Below are positions 48,237-60,532 of a stretch of 64,000 bases of DNA, piece by piece (position 1 is the first letter of the stretch; every line of letters begins with the position of its first letter). A model generated the notes under the pieces. That model had not been told where the DNA came from. It made no database searches and was given only the letters and a program-made list of their open reading frames with translations. Position numbers and translations under genes: made by a program. The stretch spans positions 110,995 through 174,994 of the forward strand of contig NW_019775510.1 in NCBI RefSeq assembly GCF_001039355.2, given 5' to 3'. This DNA is from Lingula anatina (Eukaryota > Brachiopoda > Lingulata > Lingulida > Lingulidae).

Positions 48237-48379
48237 TGTACATTGAAAGATTCAGATGAGGTGGGTTAGCAAATCACTTAGTGCTGCAAACTTCCAAATA
48301 ACTTCAGACACTGCACCATATTTCCATAAATTGCCCTCTAAGCATTCTTAACAGCCTAGAACTGTTAGTTGCAGGGTTT

Positions 48380-48527
48380 TCATTTGCTGACAGGTACAAA
48401 TTTACTCTGTTCTGCAAGTTTCAAGGGAGGTTTGTCATTTTCATCTGTGATTAGTTTGAGCTTCTGTTCCTCATTGGTGTGAAAGTTCAATCTCACAAAA
48501 TCACTGGCCCTCTTCAGAGTGTGACTC
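48380..48527 (-). CDS. GH20 hexosaminidase, terminal exon with stop codon
   Basis: The acceptor TTATTATTCAG lies before 48527, and one base completes the Arg codon. The exon then reads SHTLKRASDFVRLNF, the closing strand of the C-terminal Ig-like domain (families show R-S-x-x-x-x-R-x-S-x-x-V here). A charged tail of about 33 residues follows and ends at TGA, 48382-48380. The visible protein is 484 residues, roughly the last 55-60% of a typical 800-900 residue chitobiase. The tail has no recognisable motif and no KDEL-type or membrane segment. Confidence 0.83.
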
Positions 48528-51163
48528 CTGAATAATAAACATTCAGATGGTTTTGAAACCATAAATAAGTAACAAGTCTGATTAAACATTTAACACACAA
48601 GTGCTACCAAAACAATTTTATAAAGAAGTAGTGGTTCACTCTTTTAACTGACAATTAAATGTACCCTTTGGGCCAATTAACAATCGGGCAGTTTTTAAGA
48701 GATTGAAAATAAATATGAAAGTGCAGACTGGTTCTTATACAATTTAATATGCTATATAGGCTTTACAAAAGATGTCATACTGTCAACATGCTTGGCATAT
48801 TTCTCGCCCCTTCTCCTGACTGGATGCTGATGGTCTCACCTTCCTCCACAGGACTTATCCCAGCTGAAGCATTGAAAATCAGCATACCAAAAATATCTAT
48901 CAATGCCAGACCAGATACTTTACCCCTGCTTCAACCTCAGAGTGCTGTGTGCCAAGTGAGGAGACAGAAAAAACTGTTCATGAAGGATTGTTAATACGCT
49001 TTCTTTCACACAGAAGCTGTACACTGTGACCACTTTGACCTGATCAATGAAAACACCAGACATTCCCTTTGCATTTGTCAGTAAAGGCACTTCCACACCT
49101 AGATGCTGAGCTGCACACATCCCTGCCTGAGCCACCATTTAAGGGGCAGGTAGGGGCCAGGTAGTTACATAAGAGCAGATGAGCTGATCAGGTGCATTCC
49201 CACAGGGACCTATACCTTAAAGGTTTCTCGACAGATCGTCTGAATGGCCTGAATGGAGCATATTCTTCAGAACACATGCCCAACTAACGATATCTTTATC
49301 CAAATACACAAATTAAAAGCTCATTTTGTAAATTTTGGGCTTTAAAAGACGTCCTTTTTGCTAGGCTTGGGAGTTAATGAGCTACCTGGTCACTTGGTCC
49401 AATTACGACTATCTTGCCACCGGAGGAGAGAGCCAAGCAGCATGTTTAGCTGTCAAACTGAGCTGCATTTTCTACCTGTAAGTTTACTTTTCTGACTGCT
49501 GATTAAAAGTTCATACTCATTCAGATCTCTTACCGGAGGGATCTCAATCTTCATGAAGCCGTGTGAAGCCATTTCCCCGTCTATCCAATCCTTTAACTAG
49601 CATTTAATTATGGTTATCCCATCTAGTTTAAAATACTGCATTCGAATGAGTTGAAGGTACTTTTGATCCTTCGATATGAGGTCCATGTTATTTATGAAAT
49701 TCAATTCAATTTATTAAACCCTTGCGCCCTACAGCTCATCAGAATGAAATGCAATAAAAATATAAAGTCATAAAAACAACAACAATACAACTACTAGTGG
49801 TAATGATAAAAACTCATCAGACTGATGCTAATCTTAGCTCCGATGTACATTTTAAGTACTTTCATAAGTTGTTTAATTGTGAAACATTGTTAAGTGATAA
49901 ATTACTTTGTTTGAAAACACTTTGTTTTGTGTAATAAAAATTTTGATGTATTTCTGACTAATCGTTCTGTAGCAAAGACATTTTGAAATTTTAAGTTCCT
50001 AAAAGAATAAAATGAAATTCACCCTTGATGTCATCTAAAATACATAGTTCACAGGTTCTTAATTTTTATTGTGTCTGTTTACCTTCCAGTTTCTACAGCT
50101 AGATTATGTAATGAAACACTCAATTCGGCAAGAAATTCCTTATATTTCTGTGAAATTGGCTTATTTAAATAGAACTGCACTGTAAAATTATCAACAAGAT
50201 GTTGGAACAATAGCCCTTTACTCCTTGTGGATATTTCATCTGTCAATGTTTGTCTAAAATTATCTTTCACTCTTTACTCTATCCAGGACGGTATCAAATT
50301 ATCTGACATACTTTCATGAAAAATTAATGACAAGCCAATTGTCTCCAGTTCATTCTGTACTCAAATTACCTAATCAAATTTTTTTGTTAAGTAGATCTTT
50401 ATAGCACGCTGTTATAATACAATTTTTTGAGGAGCGGATTTAAATCAATATTAAAAAATCATAGCTTTATACTTAAAAGAAGCGGTATCTCCTCACGGTT
50501 TCATAATATACTAAGTTATGTACAATGAACTTATATTAGTTATCACTAGTGCTCCTTTCTATACCCAACATTCTTTTAAAAAATCTGCATGTGCTTTCTT
50601 ATATCCCTTACCATGTTAAATCTCCATGCATAATTTAAAACATACTAGAGTGCACACATTAAAGTGAACACATTAAAGTTATGATTTTTTAACATGCTAC
50701 TATTAGCAAACAATGCTTTTTTACCTTGTTCTGATATATGTTTTTGGGTTTGACAAAACTTACAAATTTGCAAAAAGTATTGCATACAGATGCAGAACTT
50801 GCATTTCAAATTATAAAATTATAAACCTTTTAAATTACTTAATATTTCAGATGAAACACCCTTCAGAAACAAATTCTCAAAGCAAATTAAAGGATTGAGT
50901 GCTGAATCTTCCAAATTCGAGAAATTGATATTTACGTGAGTAGAATCCTTTAATTTCATTTACTATTTTAGAGGTTCTTGATATCGCAGGGTACAGTAGC
51001 TGGGCTGCTTTCTCCCCAGGGAGGTGAGAACATCACCACCTAGTCTGACTCAGGGGGTCAAAACATATGCCAGGCAGGTTGGCATCTAATGTCAACCACA
51101 CTGAGACACAGTGGGGTGCAATGTTTAAGAAGCTGAATTTACTTAAATCTGAGTATTTCTCAC
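48528..51163 (-). other. Last intron of the hexosaminidase
   Basis: 2636 bp, phase 2. A plus-strand frame at 48749-48994 includes NMLGIFLAPSPDWMLMVSP, reminiscent of a spondin-type motif, and is noted under findings. The rest is AT-rich with a short TTCAATTCAATTTATTAAAC stretch at 49700. No second gene is supported. Confidence 0.5.
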
Positions 51164-51334
51164 CTTATAGCCAGCCATACTTCTCTGTTATCATTGCTGT
51201 CAATATGACCACTGTCTTTATGAAACACCATTCCTGAATGAAATACCTTCCATGTTTGCCCAAAGTCCACACTGTACATGATATCAAATCCAGGGATCTC
51301 ACAGTTGGCTGATAAGGTGCCATCTTTGCTGAAA
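51164..51334 (-). CDS. GH20 hexosaminidase, exon 5 of the visible part (C-terminal Ig-like domain)
   Basis: One base completes a Val codon after the PGA linker. The exon then reads FSKDGTLSANCEIPGFDI, then MYSVDFGQTWKVF, and ends EVWLAI plus two bases of an Arg codon. The pattern of hydrophobic strand, DG turn, PG and YS-x-D-x-G-x-x-W is that of the CHB_HEX_C Ig-like domain following the barrel in chitobiase-type enzymes. The acceptor is TTGCACTTCAG and the donor AG|GTGAGA. An alternative upstream acceptor is not needed, because this one restores the phase exactly. Confidence 0.87.
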
Positions 51335-53324
51335 CTGAAGTGCAAAGTACTGCATTAAAAACATGCTATTTTATAAATCTAAACTATAAGTAATTTCCCC
51401 TCCAAAACAAAGTTTCCTCAAAAAGGGCAATTTTCTCTTACACAAAAACCATTAACCATCTTATCCCAAGCACTGGGATTCAACAATTTGTTTGTTTTTT
51501 TTAATTCAGTGATTTATTTCCTTTTTAATCCAATGATTTAATTCATTGTATTCCCTTTTTAATTCAAAAATTTAATTCTAAAGGACTGTCCTAGTATTCA
51601 GAACAATTTTCACTGTTCTGACTTTCAAAGATGTGGCCTTTCTTTCATTTTGCACAATAACGCAAAAAAGGTGAGATGTTTTTTATCATGGCTATTTGTA
51701 ATCCTGAGATAATGGCACTACGCACACTTTATATAAACTTTTAGTAACAGGATTTTAATGTCTTTAAGGTCTGAAATATTAAGACTACTAGTCATGATAT
51801 CATTTTAAGATTGTAGTAGACATGATATTAAGTAAGATGATTGCTAATCACTATGTTGTTTTTACAATGTATTCAATGTTACATGACTGCTAGTCATGAT
51901 CTTGTATTATATCTGATATTTAGAGGACTGCTAATCATGGTGTTATTTCAACATTGTATTAGATGTGACTTCTAGCCTGGATGTTGTTTATATGCAATAC
52001 TAATTCTATTTTATTTTTATTTCATTTTTATTTTTATCCATTTATTTATTTATTTATTTATTTTTTTGGGGGGGGGTGCAGAAAATTACAATTTGCAACA
52101 AAACTGTGGGGAAAAGTGATAAGTCAAATCCAAGGTTGCAATAAGATGGTAAATATAGGACTTCCCATCCAAGAAAATATAAGAGCCTGGAAATATGCCA
52201 GGTGCAGTTCACGGTGAAAAGTAGGTCAAAGATAAATTTCAAGGTCACAGGAAGACCTTCAATACATGAGCTCCTATTCAACATCAATAGTAACTATGGG
52301 CATATCTCTGCCAGTTTTGGAGTTTGGAGATATAAGGGACAGAAACTTTGCAAAGTTCAGTTCATGATGAAAAGTAGGCTTAACAAGTTCCATGGGCATA
52401 TCTCTGCAAGTTTTGGAGTATTCCACATTTTTATTTTCACCACTGAATATTGTAACATTGTAATATTTGATATAGCGCAACTCCTAAACCATATGGAAAA
52501 CAAAAAAATTTGAGATCACTTCTAGTATTGCACTTGACAGGCTCTTAAAAATGCAAAAACAAGAGGTCTTTAGCATCTATGGTTGCAGAATTAGAGTTTT
52601 TTCAGTTTCTCCCGTAAAAATACTTCAATTTACCCCAAACTCTTGAAGATGAAAGGAGTCCCTAATTGTAACCTTTCAATATAATATGAGAGTTTTCATC
52701 TGTGTAGTTCCTGAAAATTGGCACAAACTATTTTTTTTTTTTTTTTTTTTTTTGCAGAAAATTCCAATTTTTAGACAATTTTGCCCCATTTGACCTTGAA
52801 ATAAATGTCAAAGGTCAAATTCATATATGAAATCTCCACATATGACTGTCAGTCAGCCATCTATAGAAATTTTTCCCATAATTCCTTTGAGTTGGGAGAA
52901 ATTTAGAATTAAATTTTGCAAATTTTAGACAAGGGTGCATTGTGACAAGCACCACACCTAGATCCGAGCACCGACTAAGCCCAAAATTCACATGGCTCAA
53001 GTTGAAATTAAATGTGACCTAGCGCCACGCTGGTTGTACAATTACAATATAGTACAGTTTGCTGAAAAAAATGGAAAATGCAACGTACCTGTGGTCAGAT
53101 GAAGGTGACTTTTAAACTTGACTTGCATTTTATTAATATTCATCAATATGTTTGATGACAATAGTTTAACCTGTTTTCCACTTTTGTTATGGATTTTATT
53201 CTTCTAAAGAAAGTGAATATGTGCTATCAGACACCAAACATTAACTGAGCAACCTGCTCCAAAAGGAGACAGTCAGACTGAACAAGAATGTGCTGTTGGT
53301 GAAAATGGAACAAAATGTACTTAC
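51335..53324 (-). other. Intron 4 of the hexosaminidase
   Basis: 1990 bp, phase 2. Holds a T-run (52729-52754), a G-run (52067-52076) and a local duplication around GGGCATATCTCTGC-AGTTTTGGAGT (52299, 52393). One ~160-bp repeat unit lies near 53100. No other gene seen. Confidence 0.6.
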
Positions 53325-53568
53325 ACAGCTCCTGGTAAAGGCAAACGATACCAAATGCCCAAAGAATCAAGTTCAGATAATTCCTTGAGTCCGAGGGTGC
53401 TCGCAAACTTCTCCCAATCTTCTTGCATGAGGTCAGCCTTTGTGTCATCTGTCTCCCAGGGAGCCTGATGCCATGACCTCTCAGCCACTGCCAGTAACCG
53501 TGGAAACAGCATATAGTAAAACTGATCTGCACTACGTATAGTTTCTGTCCATAATTGACTTTGTATTC
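53325..53568 (-). CDS. GH20 hexosaminidase, exon 4 of the visible part (end of barrel)
   Basis: Two bases complete a Gly codon, then 80 codons and two spare bases follow. The exon begins GIQSQLWTETIRS, the last conserved GH20 block, whose Trp-x-Glu closes the active site. It continues through FPRLLAVAERSWH and ends RLPLPGA, the linker into the C-terminal domain. The acceptor is TTAAAG before 53568 and the donor is GTAAGT from 53324. The 542-bp intron upstream is the shortest of the gene. The ordinary reading frame runs on to a stop just inside the next intron, so the splice choice rests on the GTAAGT donor and the phase match to exon 5. Confidence 0.91.
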
Positions 53569-54110
53569 CTTTAATAAACAAAGATAGAGATAACAGGGTC
53601 ACTTTCATACAAGCTGAAAGCAACATTTCTATTTAATCTGTACACTTTGCAAAAAATTAGTACAATTTATTTTCCTTTTGATGTCTTTTTATCTATCAAG
53701 TCTACATTTACTTTTGTAACATTTCATATTACTACAACTACTAACAACTTCCAATTCAGAATCAACAATTAATTATAAAACTGTATCTTATCAGTCATGG
53801 AATCTTCAACATCTTAGAATGCATTCCCAAAAACCCATCCTTTCAGCTGGATTGATTTAACATGGCAGGGCTTCTCTTTAAAGCCCACTAACAGCATCTT
53901 TTTTGCGTCCCTTGTGCAATGATTAAACTGTTGCTGTGGTTATAGTAAACATACAATCCACACAGCAAACCAGTTCTGTTTTCTAAAGAATCTTGTATAT
54001 GATTCTCAGGTTTCTTCATCTCTTTACACTTTCCCAATATGTTTGAACTAATACATTTATACACAATTCTTAGCTTTTTGCATTAAAGCATCTGTTTTCA
54101 GTGAACTTAC

Positions 54111-54291
54111 CCAAAATGTTCTCAGACTGATCCACTAGCTTACACTTTTCCTGGTACCCTCCGCAAAGAGGCCTATACTTGAACACATGCTCCAAGGATA
54201 TAGACCGCGAAGCCCAGTAAAGACCACGCTCTTCTGGATCTTGAATTTGGGGGTGGTCAAAATAGAGATAGTTTGCATTTGACAAGATGAC
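54111..54291 (-). CDS. GH20 hexosaminidase, exon 3 of the visible part
   Basis: The acceptor is CTTCTTCAG at 54300-54292. The exon reads 60 codons plus one base, from VILSNANYLYFDHP through PEERGLYWASR and ends at TTGG|GTAAGT. The S-N-x-x-x-L-Y-F-D pattern is the late barrel strand of chitobiase-type GH20 enzymes; its Tyr and Asp contact the N-acetyl group and sugar hydroxyls. It joins exon 2 in phase 0 to read GYK-VILSN, as the family does. CGGYQEKC could form a disulfide; that is inference. Confidence 0.91.
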
Positions 54292-54530
54292 CTGAAGAAG
54301 AGTTAAGAATGTGTTATGTGACATATCTGTTGTGTGTGATTGCATTAACAAGGCAGCAAAGCTGTCAAACGTACAGACAAAAACCAGAAAATAAAAATGC
54401 AGAAAATAGGATACTGTCAATTCTGATGAACTGATGCATTATGCTTTCTGTAACTGCATAGCCAACATCGAATTCTAATTCTGCAAAAACAGTGGATTAG
54501 GATGAAAGTAAAATGTGTAACAAGCATTAG

Positions 54531-54745
54531 ACTGAATTCCCATACCTAGATCAATCCAACAGGATCAATCCAACTCCAAGGGGTTTCTCACTAAATTGCT
54601 TTCAGCTTAAGCGGCTTAGGATTCTGCCATGCCAGTTTCAGTAGGCGTGACAGACAGCTTAGCCACTTAGCAATTTGATTGCAATTAAGCGAGAATTCCC
54701 TTGGAGATAGATCGATCCACAGTTAGTGTAATAGGGTCTGGAAAT
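54531..54745. mobile_element. Foldback MITE family copy in intron 2
   Basis: AGACTGAATTCCCATACCTA at the left and GGAAATGGTCCCTAAGG at the right, with TTTCTCACTAAATTGC / GCAATTAAGCGAGAATTCCC inverted inside. Confidence 0.82.
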
Positions 54746-55333
54746 GGTCCCTAAGGCTTCAGGCTGATAAGAGTTAAAGTTCATACTTTGGAAATGCCAG
54801 AATGAGATAAAGTGAAAATTTCACAAAAAAAATTGCTTAAACTAATATATATATATATATATATATATAATTTAATAGAGCTGTTCTTCTAATTTGGGCT
54901 GTATGTCAATCCTAAGAATCATTCTTGTTAAAAAAAATACAGAAAATGTTACAAAGTAACAGTACAGGGCTCCTGGTGGATGGGAGTGATAAGTCACATC
55001 TTGAAAATGCCAGTTTGAAAAATGAAAAATTAAAAAAGAAAAAATTACAAAAATATTCCACTAAAGCTGCCATTCAGTCTAGTTGCACTACCATGATATG
55101 AATCATCCAACTTGAGTTTAAGCTGTGTAAACAACTCACAGAAATATATTTGTTTTATCACACAAGGCACCAAAGCTGTCAAATGTACAGACAAAAAACA
55201 AAAAATAAAAATGCAGAAAATAGGATGCTGTTAATTCTGATGCACTTATGTATTATGCTTAACTACAGCCAACATCAAATTTTAATTCTGCACAACAGTG
55301 GATCAGGATGAAAGTAAAATGTGTAACAAGCAT

Positions 55334-55527
55334 TAGACTGAATTCCCATACCTACATCAATCTACGAGGATCAATCCAACTCCAAGGGGTTTCTCACTAA
55401 ATTGCCTTCAGCTTAAGCGGCTTAGGATTCTGGCATGCTAGTTTCAGTAGAGGTGACAGACAGCTAAGCCACTTACATTAATTGCAATTTAGCGCGTGAT
55501 AGGGTCTGGAAATGGTCCCTAAGGCTT
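55334..55527. mobile_element. Foldback MITE family copy in intron 2, shortened
   Basis: Same borders as the copy at 54531, but the right half breaks off after AATTTAGCG and rejoins at GATAGGGTCTGGAAATGG. The inverted right half is therefore partly deleted. Confidence 0.8.
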
Positions 55528-56943
55528 CAGGCTGATAAGAGTTCAAGACACTTTGGAAATGCCCGAATGAGAATAAGTGAAAATTTCACAAAAAAATTGC
55601 TTAAACTCAATAAAAAAATAATAATAACAATAATATATATATAAGAAATTGTAAAATAAAACATAACAAAAATTCCAATAAAGCTGCTATTCAAACTTTT
55701 AAGCTGTATAATTACTAACATGATTTGAATAACCCTATTGAGTTTGAGAATAATACTGCACTGTTATTCATCTTTAGCATTAATGTAAACGTTACACAAA
55801 ATTTTTCTTTTGTAAAATTATTTTCAATATTAAATAACATTTACCTGCATAATAATCATCGATTCCTAATTATGTGACACAATCAAGAGAGCTAAACCTG
55901 TGGGACTTTACAATGAAATCTCAACGTGTGTTTTATGTAATCTCATTTAATGGCCACTTGAAAATTAATTAAGCAAATTACTTTATAACCCTAAAATAAC
56001 TCGAAAAATTAATTAAGCAAATTACTTTATAACCTGAATTAACATACTGCCCGCTATCCATATACATTTATTGCACCATATAGCACTCTATAGAACTGCA
56101 TTGCTTCCAAAACAGAAACAAACACACTGGTTTTCCAACACAAGCTGCACTTCAGTCTTATGAAACTTTTCAGTAAATTTGAGTATCATAAGTAACATGG
56201 TTTTCCCTTAATCGCTATCCTGGCAGCAGTGTCCAAAATAGGGTTTTCTTCAATTTTCATGCAATATAACATAATACTTAATAGCATAATGACCATAAAT
56301 TTTTTTATAAAAAAATAAAAGTATCATGGATATTCAGAAAATATGATATGGGAAGGTCATCAAGGCCATGGAAGTTCAGAGTCACACTTTAAAAATGCCA
56401 AAATGTAAACAAGAGATAACTGTACTGAAATGATTTTCTTTCCATTTTCAACACCTTTTTTACATTAAACAAAATAATCAATTTATTGTCATTTTTAAAT
56501 GATCAACTAGGAAAATTGTTGACATAGGAAAAATATCAATAGAACAATTTCAAATGTCCAATTTGCTCCATTCGGAGATTCTGAACATAGTGAATGATTG
56601 AATCTGACGAACTACAATGATGAGTTCCTTTCCACTTTTGATACTTTATTACACAATGCACGATAACAGGTTTACCGTCATTTTTATATAATCAACTAAC
56701 AATATTGTTAAGAAGCAGAAAATGTCAAAACAACACTTTTACACATCTAATTAGTTCCATAATGAGACTGTTAACATGCCTAAGAATTAAATCTGAAGAA
56801 AAACCACTTATATACAAAAAGGCTAATAACTTCATCAAAACTCAACTGATTAAGCTCATTTTCAAACTTGATCTGTATACTGGTCAGACTGATCACTCCT
56901 GTGAGTTGAAAGGCAAAAGGCTGATTTGTTTTCCTTAAAATGC

Positions 56944-58120
56944 GTCATCAGTGTTGCATATATGCTGAATAAAGGAAAAAACAGCATAATTTTTGTAAAA
57001 GCCAATTTTCTCCAATCAAGCCAATTTTCGAACTTGACCTGCGCATTATGAATATTCATCAGTTCTATAAGTTTAAAGCCTAAAGGTAAAACAGTTCTTA
57101 ACTTATCGCGTTATCTGTATTGCATATATGTTGAAAATAGTGAAAAAACAGCATAACTTCCCTAAAAATGGCCCGATCATGCTGATTTTCGAACTTGACC
57201 TGCGCATTATAAATATTCATCAGTTCTGTAAGTTTCAAACTAAAAAGTAAAATGGTTTTCCACTTATGGTGTTAACGGTGCTGCAAATGCAAATGCATCC
57301 ATAGTCATTGCAATAAAAGGAACCCTTGTATGTTGTCTGCTACAATATTGTTTCGCTCACTACACAAGAAGCATAAATGACACAAATACTTTGTAAATAT
57401 GATGAAAGCCTTAGTTAATCTAAAATGTTTTTTGGCAATTTGGAAACTTATTTAGCAAAGAGACAAATGTTCCCTTATATTTCACTAATTTTCTCATTTT
57501 ACCAAGACTGATAGTAAACTGATAGTAATTCTTGAAGAAACAAAAGATCAAATGATAGCTAGGCTTTTGAGATCAATCTTGGTAAAATTGCTGCTTTTTT
57601 AATTCTGATTTAATATATATGACTTCTTATTTGTATTCTAGTCATTATGGGTTAATCTCTTTTAGTATAGGAAATGAAAGGGGTATAAAGTTTGAAAAGT
57701 GCATCAGGAGGTCAAAGGCGACATGCAAGATCACATTTGGATTTCCAATACATTATTTCCTATTCAACTTTAAGGATGCTGTCTCTAAATTGACAATATC
57801 ATTTTTGCCCTAGTAAATTGATAACAAGGTAGCAAAGCTGTCAAATGTACAGACAAAAAGCAGAAAATAATGCAAAAAATAGGCTACTGTTAATTCTGAT
57901 GCAAAAATACATTAAGCTTAACTGCAAATTCAACATCAAATTGTAATTATGCACAACAGATAATACCAATGTTAGTAAAATGTGTAACAAGCATAAGGCT
58001 TCAGGCCCACGAGAATTTCACAAAAAAAGTCAATAAAAAAATGATAATTCAATACAGCAGGTTTTCTAATTTGAACTGTACATCAATCCTAAGAATGATT
58101 CTTGTAAGTTAAAAAAAAAC
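56944..58120. repeat. First copy of a 1.2-kb near-identical direct duplication
   Basis: Matches 58141-59316 at an offset of 1197 bases, with only scattered differences visible (for example CGCTCAC versus CGATCAC near 57356/58553). The copies are separated by a short unmatched stretch and the N at 58140. Confidence 0.9.
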
Positions 58121-58140
58121 TAGAGGATCAGAGAGGCGAN

Positions 58141-59316
58141 ATCATCAGTGTTGCATATATGCTGAATAAAGGAAAAAACAGCATAACTTTTGTAAAAGCC
58201 AATTTTCTCCAATCAAGCCAATTTTCGAACTTGACCTGCGCATTATGAATATTCATCAGTTCTATAAGTTTAAAGCCTAAAGGTAAAACAGTTCTTCACT
58301 TATCGCGTTATCTGTATTGCATATATGTTGAAAATAGTGAAAAAACAGCATAACTTCCCTAAAAATGGCCCGATCATGCTGATTTTCGAACTTGACCTGC
58401 GCATTATAAATATTCATCAGTTCTGTAAGTTTCAAACTAAAAAGTAAAATGGTTTTCCACTTATGGTGTTAACGGTGCTGCAAATGCAAATGCATCCATA
58501 GTCATTGCAATAAAAGGAACCCTTGTATGTTGTCTGCTACAATATTGTTTCGATCACTACACAGGAAGCATAAATGACACAAATACTTTGTAAATATGAT
58601 GAAAGCCTTAGTTAATCTAAAATGTTTTTTGGCAATTTGGAAACTTATTTAGCAAAGAGACAAATGTTCCCTTATCTTTCACTAATTTTCTCATTTTAAC
58701 AAGACTGATAGTAAACTGATAGTAATTCTTGAAGAAACAAAAGATCAAATGATAGCTAGGCTTTTGAGATCAATCTTGGTAAAATTGCTGCTTTTTTAAT
58801 TCTGATTTAATATATATGACTTCTTATTTGTATTCTAGTCATTATGGGTTAATCTCTTTTAGTATAGGAAATGAAAGGGGTATAAAGTTTGAAAAGTGCA
58901 TCAGGAGGTCAAAGGCGACATGCAAGATCACATTTGGATTTCCAATACATTATTTCCTATTCAACTTTAAGGATGCTGTCTCTAAATTGACAATATCATT
59001 TTTGCCCTAGTAAATTGATAACAAGGTAGCAAAGCTGTCAAATGTACAGACAAAAAGCAGAAAATAATGCAAAAAATAGGCTACTGTTAATTCCGATGCA
59101 AAAATACATTAAGCTTAACTGCAAATTCAACATCAAATTGTAATTATGCACAACAGATAATACCAATGTTAGTAAAATGTGTAACAAGCATAAGGCTTCA
59201 GGCCCACGAGAATTTCACAAAAAAAGTCAATAAAAAAATGATAATTCAATACAGCAGGTTTTCTAATTTGAACTGTACATCAATCCTAAGAATGATTCTT
59301 GTAAGTTAAAAAAAAA
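58141..59316. repeat. Second copy of the 1.2-kb near-identical direct duplication
   Basis: Starts directly after the N at 58140 and repeats 56944 onward. It includes the same 64-codon open frame at 58816 (first copy 57619), which I do not regard as coding. The near identity and the N suggest an assembly join or a very recent duplication. Confidence 0.9.
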
Positions 59317-60362
59317 TAATGAGTAACAATTTTCTTTTCATAATGTTTCTGGTGGCAGTGCACAAAATAGGTTTTGTTGCAGTATTACATAATGATTAAA
59401 GGTATAATTACCACCAATTTGTAATTGTCTAGTATAAATAACATGGACATTATGTTTTTTTCTTAATGGCAGCAGTGTCCAAAATAGGGTTTTCTTCACT
59501 TTTGATGCAATATTGCATAATTCGTAACAGCATAATTACCATCAATATTTTATGATCAAATATAAGTATCATGGATATTCAAAAAACGTGACTAGAAAAA
59601 GTCTTCAAGCCAATGAAAGTCACACCTTGAAAATGTTAATATATGAAGAATAAAAATTTCACAAAATACTATATTACTTTTAGAAAAATTACCCAATCAG
59701 ACTGGTTTTCCAACTGATGCTGTATTTAAGTCCTATGTTTCTTTACTGTAAGTTTGAGGACAGTAAGTGGCATGGTTTTCCTTTAACAGTCACTACTGCA
59801 ACAGTGCCCCAAATGGGTTTTCTTCAATTTTGAGAAAATATAACATTAATGCTTAACAGTATAATCACCACCAATCTTTAATTAGGCACTGCAGGTAACA
59901 TGGATATTTAGAAAATGTGACTAGCAAAGACCCATGGAAATTAAATTCACACCATGTAAACGAGATAACTGTACTGAAATCAGTTTATTTCCATTTTCAT
60001 TACTTTTTTTACATAAAACAAAATAACTCATTTACTCTCACTTTTAAAGGATCAACTAAGAAAATTGCTAAGATGGGAAAAATATCAACAGAACAATTTT
60101 AAATGTCCATATGCTCCATTCTGAGATTCTGAACAAAGTGAATGAGTCAATCTGACAAACTGCAGTGAAATGAGTTTATTTCCATTTTGACACTTTATTA
60201 CACACTAAAGTTAACAGGTTTAGCATAATTTTTATATAAACAGCAACAAAATCATAGAAAATGCAAAAAAATGTCTGCCCTAGCATTATCTATGCAATTT
60301 GGATATTATATTTCATAGTTCTTCTTGTTTTAAATTTCATATGTATATAAATATATATTTAC

Positions 60363-60532
60363 CTTATATCCTTTTTTGAGAAGTACATGAGCTATATCCT
60401 GGCCTGAATGCCCTATGTCCCACACATTTATGCTGATTTGATTGTCTGGCATGTTATACTGGTCCTTGTGGACAATGTCTTTGTCACTTTTCTTGATTGC
60501 ATCCCATAATATTACATCTACTTGATACTTTG
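60363..60532 (-). CDS. GH20 hexosaminidase, exon 2 of the visible part
   Basis: The exon opens after TTTCTTTCAG with two bases that complete the Ala codon left by the upstream exon, then reads 56 codons in frame. It runs from KYQVDVILWDAI to INVWDIGHSG and ends at GYK|GTAAAT. In GH20 enzymes this stretch supplies the barrel strand with a conserved Trp-Asp, which lines the -1 subsite, and then the N-x-W-D strand. The intron before it is 2593 bp, phase 1. The intron after it is 6071 bp, phase 0, and is made of repeats. Confidence 0.9.

Larger units (their letters stand above)
54292..60362 (-). other. Intron 2 of the hexosaminidase, filled with repeats
   Basis: No exon of the gene is missing here, because flanking exons join directly in the conserved barrel. 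It holds two foldback MITEs (54531-54745, 55334-55527), an AT microsatellite (54845-54870) and several copies of repeat blocks. One block is AGCAAAGCTGTCAAATGTAC (54357, 55173, 57833, 59030). Another contains GATGCAATAT near 56260 and 59505. A third is a chain of ~160-bp units around 56.8-57.3 kb. The 1.2-kb duplication is listed separately. Confidence 0.75.

Noticed and set aside
57619-59010. Two identical 64-codon frames (57619 and 58816)
   Set aside because: Identical because the DNA is duplicated. No splice sites or domains, and located inside an intron on the opposite strand.
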